IMG/VR virus record: IMGVR_UViG_3300035242_000035
Location: 1 to 64,000 of that record
DNA from: a virus
DNA length: 64,000 bases
Strand: one strand, 5' to 3'
In this document: positions 57,288 through 64,000 of the stretch, piece by piece
How positions within the stretch are numbered: the first letter of the stretch is position 1
How the letters are laid out: each line of letters starts with the position of its first letter
The notes under the pieces: model-generated
Told to the model about the DNA's origin: nothing
The model's database searches: none
What the model saw: only the letters and a program-made list of their open reading frames with translations
Translations under genes and position numbers: made by a program

Positions 57288-58430
57288 ATGAAGCGCATCC
57301 TCGCCTACTCCACCCTCCTCTTCGGCCTGGCCCTCGCTCCGCCCCTTCTCGCGGCGAGCGCCAACGGCAAGAGCGGATCCATCACCGTCCTCAACGCCAA
57401 CGTCTCCTCCGGTACCGCCACCACCGGCAGTTCGGTGGCCGTCGAGACCTACCTGTCCGCCGGGCAGAACATGTACACGGGCTCGGAGGCCCGGACCAAC
57501 GTGGTGGCGATCCAGGTGACCGGCACCTTCACCGCGACGCTGACCTTCCAGGCGTCCTATGACCTCGGCTCCACCTGGGTGAGCTTCCCGGTGGTGGTGG
57601 CGCCCATCCCCACCACCAACATCACCGGGACCGGGGTGACGACCACCACCGGTACCGGCAAGTGGTACGCGAACACGGCCGGGGCTACCAACTTCCGCGT
57701 CACCTGCACGGCCTACACGTCGGGCACCGCCACGGTGGTCCTAGAGAAGAGCACCGGCTCCCAACTCGTCACCATCCAGGGCATGCCGACGATCACCACT
57801 GCCGGCGGGGCCGCGGACGGTGCGGCGGTGTCCGGCAACCCGACGCTCATCGCGGGCCAGGATGGCACCCTCGCCCAGTCTCTGAAGACGGACAGCACCG
57901 GGCGACTGGAGGTGATCGGCGGCGCGGCGGACGACGCGGCCATCGCCGGCAATCCTGTGCCCGTGGGCGTGAAGGCCATCGCCGACGCAGCCCAGCCCTC
58001 GGCCGTCACCGCTGGCGACGTGGCCTACGCGGTCTCCACGCTCGAGCGCATCCCCATCGTCACCACGCGGCACCCCAACGCCTTCAACTGCCGGGTGGCT
58101 ACGAGCACCGCCACGACGCTCACGGCGGTGGGCGGTTCCTGTGCGGCCCCTGGTGCGGGGCTCAGCCTCTACATCTCCGACATCTCGTTCGCCTCGTCGG
58201 TCGACGGGGACGTGACGACGGCCGACGCCTACATGACGATCAAGTCCGGGACCGGCGGAACCTGCGGGAGCGGCACCGCCGTCCTCTGGGGGCTGGGTAG
58301 CCTCGCCAAGACCTCGGTGGCGCAGCAGTTCCGCCAGCCCATCAAAGTCGCCGCGAACAGCGAGATCTGCTGGATTCACAGCGTCGCTGGGAGCAAGACC
58401 CTGAACGTCCAAGGGTACATCGCCCCGTGA
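57288..58430 (+). CDS. Exported beta-rich virion protein, 380 aa
   Basis: ATG 57288 starts a signal peptide (MKRILAYSTLLFGLALAPPLLAA) ending near residue 24. The mature protein is Gly/Thr/Ser-rich with repeats DGTLAQSLKTDSTGRLEVIG and AGNPVPVGV seen in phage decoration or baseplate-related proteins. The leader is unusual for a structural protein inside the head operon and parallels those at 754-2284. Confidence 0.7.
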   Translation: MKRILAYSTLLFGLALAPPLLAASANGKSGSITVLNANVSSGTATTGSSVAVETYLSAGQNMYTGSEARTNVVAIQVTGTFTATLTFQASYDLGSTWVSFPVVVAPIPTTNITGTGVTTTTGTGKWYANTAGATNFRVTCTAYTSGTATVVLEKSTGSQLVTIQGMPTITTAGGAADGAAVSGNPTLIAGQDGTLAQSLKTDSTGRLEVIGGAADDAAIAGNPVPVGVKAIADAAQPSAVTAGDVAYAVSTLERIPIVTTRHPNAFNCRVATSTATTLTAVGGSCAAPGAGLSLYISDISFASSVDGDVTTADAYMTIKSGTGGTCGSGTAVLWGLGSLAKTSVAQQFRQPIKVAANSEICWIHSVAGSKTLNVQGYIAP

Positions 58431-58666
58431 TCTGCATCCTGCTGATCGCCCTGCTTGCGGCCCCACCCACCGCGAGCGAGCCCTCCTGCCCGTCGCCGCA
58501 GATATATCGGTGTGACGCCGCAGGAGTCTGCCGGTGCTTCTACCCGGCGCCAGATGGTGGGCCGGCCTGTCGGCCGTCGGACGAGACGCGGTGCCAGCCG
58601 CCGCCGCCCGAGAAGCCGAGGTGCGCCACGTGCAAGCCGGGCGTCTCCGGGGCCGCCGGTGGTTGA
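58427..58666 (+). CDS. Small exported cysteine-rich protein, 79 aa
   Basis: GTG 58427 overlaps the previous stop. Signal peptide MICILLIALLAAPPTAS then eight cysteines (CPSPQIYRC, CRCFYP, CQPPP, CATC). Likely disulfide-bonded and outside the cytoplasm; could be a host-surface interaction protein. Confidence 0.6.
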   Translation: MICILLIALLAAPPTASEPSCPSPQIYRCDAAGVCRCFYPAPDGGPACRPSDETRCQPPPPEKPRCATCKPGVSGAAGG

Positions 58667-58946
58667 GGAACTGCGACAGCTGGTCGCGAGCCTGGCGGGA
58701 TCTCTCCGCCGGGCCGCGCAGTACGATGAGCTGACGCTGATCGGCGGCGGTGACGCGCCGTGCCGGGACCAGGACCCCACCCATTGCGCCGGACACCGTG
58801 GACGGTCGCCTACGTGCGCGCAGAACATTGCCCTGCTCGAACTCGCCGACGAGGTGCTCCGCGACAGCGCCGGACCGGCGGCAGCGTCGCTGGATGAGGC
58901 ACTCGTTGCGCTGGCTGAGGCTCAAGGTGATGGCGGTGGCGCATGA
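58659..58946 (+). CDS. Hypothetical protein, 95 aa
   Basis: GTG 58659 overlaps the previous gene by eight bases. Helical (VEELRQLVASLAGSLRRAA, NIALLELADEVLRDSAG) with two cysteines. Coupled to the next gene by ATGA. Unknown. Confidence 0.55.
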   Translation: MVEELRQLVASLAGSLRRAAQYDELTLIGGGDAPCRDQDPTHCAGHRGRSPTCAQNIALLELADEVLRDSAGPAAASLDEALVALAEAQGDGGGA

Positions 58947-59215
58947 TCGACGACGAGAACCAAGCAGCCCATCGTCGCATCTGGTTCGATGCCCTCCCTG
59001 ACGGAGCCCGGGCGCTGTACTGCGGCACGGTGTTGTTCCGCCGCACCCACGAGCCAGCGATAGAGGTGGCGAGGTCGCCGGCGGCCGAGTGGCGCGATCT
59101 GTCCCGAGCCGAGGCGCTGGACTTGTTCGAGATGGCGCTGCACGACCACGAGCGAGGCGGCCGGCATGTCGCGCCTTCTAAGATGGACTCATCGCAGCCC
59201 GCTGGATCACGATGA
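58943..59215 (+). CDS. Hypothetical protein, 90 aa
   Basis: ATG overlaps the previous stop. Beta centre (ALYCGTVLFRRTHEPAIEVA) and helix (LDLFEMALHDHE). No family recognised. Coupled to the next gene. Confidence 0.6.
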   Translation: MIDDENQAAHRRIWFDALPDGARALYCGTVLFRRTHEPAIEVARSPAAEWRDLSRAEALDLFEMALHDHERGGRHVAPSKMDSSQPAGSR

Positions 59216-59868
59216 CGCTCGAAGCCGCTGCTCGCATCCTGAGGTCGATCACGTTCGGCTGGCCCCTGAAGGCATGGGGGCTCTGGCTGCAGGTCGAGCC
59301 GCGCCCCACAGACGGGATGTTGATGGCGACGATTCACGCCCAGGTTCCGCACCGAGACACGGGCGTGCCAAACCTAAGCTTCACCCGAATCGTCCTCCAG
59401 GAGTTGGAACTGGTCTGCGCTCGCGATGACGCCGCGCTGGCAGCGTCGCTGGTCGAGCGGGTCCGCATGGCCGTCCGCAACTGGCTGACACACGAACTGG
59501 ATGAGTCGTTGCTCGTGTCCGGGCGCCGGGTATTCGACCCTCACCCGGCGCCCCGCCTGCCGCCGGCGAGCGCTCAATGGCGAGGCGCGGAGGTCCGTCC
59601 GATCGATGACCACGCTCTTCGTGGGCGAGCCGAGGCTGTCGGCCGAGCGTTCGCGGCAGTGCGCCGCGCGCGCGATTGCGGTGGAGGGGGTGTCGAGTTG
59701 GTAGTCGACCGACCCGGTCCCGGCGTGTCCTGGCATTTAGAGGTCGAGCCTTGGGCCGCCGAGGCGGCAGTGGAAACGATCCTGATTCGCCGTGGAGAGG
59801 ACCCGTGCGCTGCGGCCGCCCGCCTGCTCGCAGCCGAAGGACGAATTGGCCAGCCGTTCACGCGATAG
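59212..59868 (+). CDS. Hypothetical protein, 218 aa
   Basis: ATG overlaps the previous stop. LPHRDTGVPNLSF-like strand region, helix CARDDAALAASLVERVRMAV, and RAEAVGRAFAAVRRARDCGG. No function recognised; position suggests a head- or tail-related protein. Confidence 0.6.
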   Translation: MTLEAAARILRSITFGWPLKAWGLWLQVEPRPTDGMLMATIHAQVPHRDTGVPNLSFTRIVLQELELVCARDDAALAASLVERVRMAVRNWLTHELDESLLVSGRRVFDPHPAPRLPPASAQWRGAEVRPIDDHALRGRAEAVGRAFAAVRRARDCGGGGVELVVDRPGPGVSWHLEVEPWAAEAAVETILIRRGEDPCAAAARLLAAEGRIGQPFTR

Positions 59869-59887
59869 ACCTTCGGGAGGACCGAGC

Positions 59888-60451
59888 ATGCCGGATGATT
59901 TCGACCTGGACCGAGACGCGGAGGCCGCAGCTCGCGAGGCGCTCACCGAGGCCTTGGGCTCGGCGCCCTCCGCTGCGGCACAGGCGGTAGGCATCGGGTC
60001 AGGCATCGGCGCCGCGCCGGCGGTGAGCGCGACCGATGTGAGTCTTCCCAAACGCTTGGGGCAGGGGACGGCCGATCCAGAGCAGCCGCAGTCGGGGCCA
60101 CGGCAGCGGGGCATCCGAAGGTGGGTCTACACCTCCGGCGGCCAGCCGCTTCCCGGGCCGGTGGAAGTCGCCGAGGACTGGGACGCCGTCGGGCGCGACG
60201 CCCCGCGCACCTCCGAGGAGGAGATCTACGGCCACCTCACGGCCACCGACGGCACCCCCTTGGACACGCGCCGTAAGCACCGGCAGTACATGGAGCGGCA
60301 CGGGCTCACCATGGAGTCCGACTTTAAGGAGACCTGGGCCAAGAAGGCGAATGAACGCGAGCGCGCGTTCACCGACAACAGGTACGACCGGGAGCGCCGG
60401 ATCGAGCACCTGAAGCGCGCGGTCGACCAGGCCGGGAAGCGGCGCCGATGA
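59888..60451 (+). CDS. Virion-associated or scaffold-type protein, 187 aa
   Basis: ATG 59888 with GGGAGG upstream. Acidic helical start (DDFDLDRDAEAAAREALTEA), Gly-rich linker, and a basic C-terminal helix (ERERRIEHLKRAV-like). Located between portal and scaffold genes. Function inferred from position only. Confidence 0.6.
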   Translation: MPDDFDLDRDAEAAAREALTEALGSAPSAAAQAVGIGSGIGAAPAVSATDVSLPKRLGQGTADPEQPQSGPRQRGIRRWVYTSGGQPLPGPVEVAEDWDAVGRDAPRTSEEEIYGHLTATDGTPLDTRRKHRQYMERHGLTMESDFKETWAKKANERERAFTDNRYDRERRIEHLKRAVDQAGKRRR

Positions 60452-60555
60452 CCTTGGGCGATCCCACGGTCGATCCACCGCGGGCGTGGTGGCTGGCCAC
60501 GACCCGCCGCCAGGCGGCCATCAGATTCGCCGCGCAGTACCCATCGCCGATGTAA
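60448..60555 (+). CDS. 35-residue coupled ORF
   Basis: ATG overlaps the previous stop (ATGA). Peptide rich in Trp and Arg (PRAWWLATTRRQAAIRF). Plausible micro-protein; no other signal. Confidence 0.4.
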   Translation: MTLGDPTVDPPRAWWLATTRRQAAIRFAAQYPSPM

Positions 60556-60572
60556 CAGCGAAAGGTGGTTCC

Positions 60573-60800
60573 ATGGCCGTGGTTCTGAGTGAAGAGCAGT
60601 GGCGGCGGTTCGACGATCTGGATCGGCGGTTGGTCCGTGCGGAGCGCTCGATTCAGCGAGGGCTGGACGAGCATATGTACGGGATGTCGGCAGAGCGTCG
60701 CGTGGCCAATCTCAGAGCCTCGGTTCTCGGAATCCAAAACCAGGAACCGAGCATCACCGGGTTGTCTGCATGGCTGCCGCCGGCAGGCAAGACCGTGTAG
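60573..60800 (+). CDS. Hypothetical protein, 75 aa
   Basis: ATG 60573 after GAAAGG. Helical (LSEEQWRRFDDLDRRLVRAE). Possibly a small scaffold-associated protein. Unknown. Confidence 0.6.
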   Translation: MAVVLSEEQWRRFDDLDRRLVRAERSIQRGLDEHMYGMSAERRVANLRASVLGIQNQEPSITGLSAWLPPAGKTV

Positions 60801-60858
60801 GATTCTAGACTCAGCACACCCCAGCGCCGCACACCAGGCACTGATGAAGGAGACCACG

Positions 60859-62133
60859 ATGCCGACCGAACAGCCCGCCTCGAAGGGCCCGTCGATCAGG
60901 GAGAGCCTGTCGAAGGTGGTGGATGCCGCCGGGCCCGCGCCCGAGCCGACGCCGACCCCAGCCAGTGCGACCCCCGGCGAGCCCGCCCGCCCCGAGGGCA
61001 AGGCCGGGCCCATCGTCGAGAAGAAGCCCGTCCTGAAGCCGGTGGACCGCGGCCCAGACGGGAAGTTCCTCCGGAAGGACGACGCCGCGCCGACAGGAGA
61101 GGTGCCGCAGCCCGACGCTGCCGCCGCCGCGCCAGGCGCTCCGGCGCAGCCCGCCCAGGCCCAGGGAGCACCTGCCGACGGGAAGCCCGCCACCGAGGGA
61201 GAGGTCAAGCCGAAGTCGCGGGCCCCGGCGAGTTGGCGCGCAGGCGCCAAGGAGGCGTGGGAGAAGGTGCCCCCAGAGGCCCAGGCGGAGATCCTCCGCC
61301 GGGAGGGGGAGGTCCGCGAGGCGCTCTCCAAGGCCGCGGCGACCGAGCGTCGGGCCCAGGAGACCGATGCCGCGCTGGACGAGCTCCGCCAGGCCGCGAA
61401 GCCGTACCAGGCGCTGCTCCAGGCCGAGGGCGGAAGCCTGGCCAAGGCGTTCGGTGGCTACCTCGGGACGGTCCACGCGCTCACCAATGGTACCCCGGCG
61501 ACCCGCGCGGCCATCGGGGCGGATATGATCCACCGATTCGGCATCAACGTGGAGCTGCTCGCCGATGCCCTGGAGGGGAAGGCGGCCCAACCCTCCCAGA
61601 CGCAACCGCAGCCCGCGCCCGCCGGCCAGCAGGCGCCCAACCCAGCGGACTTCCGCGACCCTCGGGTGGACGAGATACTGGCCCACGCCCAGCAGAACCG
61701 ACGCTCCCAGGTCGAGCAGTTGGCGGCGACTCAGGCCGCCGAGTGGAGTGCGTTCGAGAGCGACCCACAGAACGAGTTCCTCGAGCAGATCGAGCCGGGG
61801 CAGGGCGCGGCACCGGGCTCCGTGCGCTGGTACATGGCGGAGCTCATCGAGATGCACGATCGGGAGAATGCGGCCCGGGTGCGCCGCCGGCAGCCCCCCC
61901 TTGCGCTGTCCATGAAGGACATCTACTCTCGCGCCTGCCTGCTCAACCCGGAGGTCCGGGAGGCGCTCAGGCAGCGGGAGGAAGCCCAGCGAGCCGTGAC
62001 CGCGAACGCGGCCACACGACAAGCCCAGGCAGCTTCCTCGTCCGTGCGGACAGAGCCGACCAGCAGCCCCGCGCCGAAGCCGCAGGGCCTGAGGGCGCAG
62101 CTCCTGGCCGCCGCGAGCGCCCACGGCCTCTGA
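60859..62133 (+). CDS. Scaffolding-type protein
   Basis: 424 residues from ATG 60859 (AAGGAG upstream). Pro/Ala-rich disordered N-terminus, coiled-coil centre (ILRREGEVREALSKAAATER), Gln/Pro-rich linker and a helical C-terminus, the composition of phage scaffold proteins. It lies directly before the major capsid gene and probably guides prohead assembly. Confidence 0.8.
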   Translation: MPTEQPASKGPSIRESLSKVVDAAGPAPEPTPTPASATPGEPARPEGKAGPIVEKKPVLKPVDRGPDGKFLRKDDAAPTGEVPQPDAAAAAPGAPAQPAQAQGAPADGKPATEGEVKPKSRAPASWRAGAKEAWEKVPPEAQAEILRREGEVREALSKAAATERRAQETDAALDELRQAAKPYQALLQAEGGSLAKAFGGYLGTVHALTNGTPATRAAIGADMIHRFGINVELLADALEGKAAQPSQTQPQPAPAGQQAPNPADFRDPRVDEILAHAQQNRRSQVEQLAATQAAEWSAFESDPQNEFLEQIEPGQGAAPGSVRWYMAELIEMHDRENAARVRRRQPPLALSMKDIYSRACLLNPEVREALRQREEAQRAVTANAATRQAQAASSSVRTEPTSSPAPKPQGLRAQLLAAASAHGL

Positions 62134-62244
62134 GCGTCGAGCGGACCCGGTGTAGGGCCGGGAGCGGCGAACGGCCATCCTCGGTCGTCCACGCGCTGAA
62201 AGCCCCAGCGCAGTGGACCCACGACCGAGAAGGAGCCGACGCCG

Positions 62245-63219
62245 ATGCCGGCCAACGCCAACTACAGCGAGATCCTCGCGACCACCATCGAGTCGCGCAG
62301 CGGAGAGCTCGCCGACAACACCACGAAGAACAACGTCCTCTTCTCCCGCCTCAACTCGAAGGGAAACATCAAGTCGTTCTCCGGCGGGCACAAAGTCACC
62401 GAGGAGCTCGACTGGCAGGAGAACCCGAACTTCCAGTGGTACAGCGGCGCCGAGACGCTCGCGATGGCCCAGGGGGACGTGCTCACCGCCGCCGAGTTCG
62501 CGATCAAGCAGTGCGCCATCGCGGTGGTGATGACTGGGCTCGAGGGGCTGCAGAACTCCGGGCGGGAGCAGATCATCGACCTGCTCGAGGGCCGGCTCGC
62601 CAACGCCGAGCGGACCATGATGAACCGCATGGCGCAGTCGGTGTATGGCGACGGCACCAGCTACGGCGGGCGCGAAATCACCGGCCTGGGCGCGGCGGTG
62701 GTGAGCGACCCCACCACGGGCACCTACGGCGGTATCGACCGCTCCGTCTCCGCCAACAGCTTCTGGCGCAACAAGACCACCGGGGCCATCGGCGTCCAGA
62801 CGGCGGCGACCATCCAGGGGGCCATGACCTCCCTGTATGTCGCCTGCAGCCGTGGCGCGGACAAGCCGGACCTCATCATCTTCGACAACACCCTCTACAC
62901 CGCCTTCGCCAACTCGCTGCAGGTGCTCCAGCGCTTCACGGAGACCCGACAGGCGGAGCTGGGGTTCGAGTCCATCAAGTTCATGGGCGCCGACGTGGTG
63001 CTGGATGGCGGGGTCGGCGGCTACCAGGCCTCCGGCGTGGGGCACTTCCTGACCACCAAGTACATCCGGCTGCGGCCGCACTCGCGGCGCAACATGGTGC
63101 CGCTCTCGCCCAACAAGCGGTGGGCGCTGAACCAGGACGTCGAGGCGCAGTTCATCGCCTGGGCCGGCAACCTGACCACCTCCATCAGCTTCGTGCAGGG
63201 CTACTTCAACGGCAACTAG
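62245..63219 (+). CDS. Major capsid protein
   Basis: 324 residues. Opening ANYSEILATTIESRSGELAD, EELDWQENPNFQWYSGAE, EFAIKQCAIAVVMTGLEGLQ, IIDLLEGRLANAERTMMNRM and LRPHSRRNMVPL are features of a common phage capsid family. No N-terminal delta domain is seen, so scaffolding is by the separate 60859-62133 protein. GAAGGAG precedes ATG 62245. Confidence 0.9.
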   Translation: MPANANYSEILATTIESRSGELADNTTKNNVLFSRLNSKGNIKSFSGGHKVTEELDWQENPNFQWYSGAETLAMAQGDVLTAAEFAIKQCAIAVVMTGLEGLQNSGREQIIDLLEGRLANAERTMMNRMAQSVYGDGTSYGGREITGLGAAVVSDPTTGTYGGIDRSVSANSFWRNKTTGAIGVQTAATIQGAMTSLYVACSRGADKPDLIIFDNTLYTAFANSLQVLQRFTETRQAELGFESIKFMGADVVLDGGVGGYQASGVGHFLTTKYIRLRPHSRRNMVPLSPNKRWALNQDVEAQFIAWAGNLTTSISFVQGYFNGN

Positions 63220-63261
63220 GCCGGGCCTCGGGCACCGGAGAAAGAGAACGAGGGCACGACA

Positions 63262-63771
63262 ATGGCCTACACGACCAACTGGAAGATCACCTCGCCGCTG
63301 GCGGGAACCCAGCCCATCGACCAGACCTCCACCACCAAGAACCAGGTGCTCGGCACCCGCGTCCAGGGCGTGGAGCTCGGGAACGACAACGGCATCGGGG
63401 AGTTCATCTACCTCAAGGGGGTGGCCAACACCGCGGCCGGCTCCTGGGTCACCTACAACCAGGACGACCACACCACCGCGCTCCTGGCAGCGAACGCCAT
63501 CGGGCCGGTGGCCATCGCGATGTCGGCGAACGTGGCCAGCCAGTACGGCTGGTACCAGGTCTTCGGCAAGGCGGTGGGCAAGTGCCTCGCCGCCTTCGCT
63601 GACGACGGCAACGTCTACGCCACCGCCACCGACGGGAGCGTGGACGACGCCGTGGTGGCCGGGGACCGGGTGAAGAACGCGAAGGGGGCGAGCGCCATCG
63701 ATACGCCGGCCACCGGCCAGGCGGAGTTCGAGATCTCGTATCCCCTGATGGACGATGGGCTTTCGCAGTGA
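63262..63771 (+). CDS. Capsid-associated (decoration or fibre-like) protein, 169 aa
   Basis: ATG 63262 starts a beta-rich, Gly/Thr-rich protein (YTTNWKITSPLAGTQPI, GEFIYLKGVANTAAGSWV, ATDGSVDDAVVAGDRV). It directly follows the major capsid gene, the usual slot for capsid decoration proteins. No signal peptide. Confidence 0.75.
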   Translation: MAYTTNWKITSPLAGTQPIDQTSTTKNQVLGTRVQGVELGNDNGIGEFIYLKGVANTAAGSWVTYNQDDHTTALLAANAIGPVAIAMSANVASQYGWYQVFGKAVGKCLAAFADDGNVYATATDGSVDDAVVAGDRVKNAKGASAIDTPATGQAEFEISYPLMDDGLSQ

Positions 63772-63780
63772 TTCATGATT

Positions 63781-63830
63781 CTCCTTGGGTGGGGCGATGC
63801 GGTCTGGCACTCTCCGCTCCACCCAAGGAG
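63781..63830 (+). promoter_or_regulatory. Hairpin that sequesters the HNH ribosome-binding site
   Basis: A perfect 12-base inverted repeat (63781-63792 with 63819-63830) can be extended inward by a G-T and three further pairs. Its 3' arm is CCACCCAAGGAG, covering most of the Shine-Dalgarno AAGGAGG of the next gene. It could also act as a processing hairpin between the capsid operon and the endonuclease; no U-tract follows. Confidence 0.75.
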
Positions 63831-63837
63831 GTTGTGC

Positions 63838-64000
63838 ATGCGTCAACGCGGGTGTCTTGCTCGCGAACTTGCCGCGCAGCGATGTGTGGCACGAGCCGTC
63901 CCGTTTGAGCAGCGCCTGGTCAAGAACGAGGTCACCGGCTGTCTGGAATGGTCCGGGGCTCGTGACCGGGACGGATACGGCACCCTTCGCGCAGGGAGAC
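63838..64000 (+). CDS. HNH homing-type endonuclease, cut by window edge
   Basis: ATG 63838 with AAGGAGG seven bases upstream. 54 codons are visible; NEVTGCLEWSGARDRDGYG is the start of the HNH fold found in phage homing nucleases (GCLEW-G-A-x4-GYG). The rest lies beyond the window. Placement directly after the capsid genes, behind an RBS-blocking hairpin, is typical for homing nucleases that must be kept quiet. Confidence 0.75.
   Translation, partial: MRQRGCLARELAAQRCVARAVPFEQRLVKNEVTGCLEWSGARDRDGYGTLRAGR

Noticed and set aside
1-64000. Lysogeny integrase and attachment site
   Set aside because: No tyrosine or serine recombinase signature in any believable frame; temperate status cannot be decided from this window.

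Overview
The window is one high-GC DNA region packed almost end to end with short, overlapping genes. ATGA, GTGA and TTGA stop/start overlaps are everywhere. It holds a large terminase, portal, scaffold and major capsid protein together with a phage replication and recombination set, so it is best read as most of a tailed-phage (or prophage) genome of roughly 64 kb or more, cut at both ends. I see no integrase and no host housekeeping block. Strong Shine-Dalgarno sequences (GAAAGGAGAGG), lipoprotein-like and Sec-type signal peptides and the GC content suggest a high-GC Gram-negative host, possibly myxobacteria-like, but the host cannot be named from this sequence.

Layout. 1-590 (leftward): three small genes running off the left edge. 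754-3093 (rightward): exported or structural small proteins and a lytic transglycosylase. 3071-9293 (leftward): a striking module made of a zinc-finger protein, a PP2C phosphatase, a YegI-type protein kinase with zinc ribbon, a nicotinamidase-like cysteine hydrolase, a TerY/YegL-type vWA protein and, after a 73-base gap, a Mom-family DNA-modification protein. 9491-24476 (leftward, interrupted by two rightward genes at 11395-12150): early genes including a RecB/Cas4-like nuclease, ParB-like protein, HNH nuclease, Erf annealing protein, YqaJ exonuclease and a ribbon-helix-helix regulator. 24484-24557: a divergent promoter region. 24570-41526 (rightward): replication initiator, DnaB helicase, RuvC-like resolvase, a DUF5131 protein, DNA methyltransferases (a C5 enzyme with an internal repeat array, a helicase-methyltransferase fusion, a Dam-like gene with a probable frameshift), a LuxR-type regulator and many small orphans. 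41591-42622 (leftward): three small genes. 42824-64000 (rightward): orphans, two small-terminase-like HTH proteins, a zf-HC2 anti-sigma-like protein, large terminase, two tRNA-Gln-like sequences, GroES, a RyR-domain protein, portal, minor structural proteins, scaffold, capsid, and an HNH endonuclease cut by the right edge.

Regulation. Four promoters share a -35 TTGCA(A/T), a 16-base spacer centred on TCGGANTCCGA and a -10 of the TATTAT type, three leftward (11305, 19658, 42683) and one rightward (36990). The centre is an inverted repeat that can act as an operator inside the promoter, so these four transcription units may be controlled together. The kinase/phosphatase/vWA module has none of these promoters and uses a different ribosome-binding leader (ACCCAAGGAG), consistent with separate control and separate acquisition.

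The most notable item is the leftward 3071-9293 module: a complete predicted Ser/Thr phosphorylation circuit joined to an NAD-salvage-type hydrolase and a DNA-base hypermodification enzyme on a phage. There are no gene-free stretches above 300 bases.
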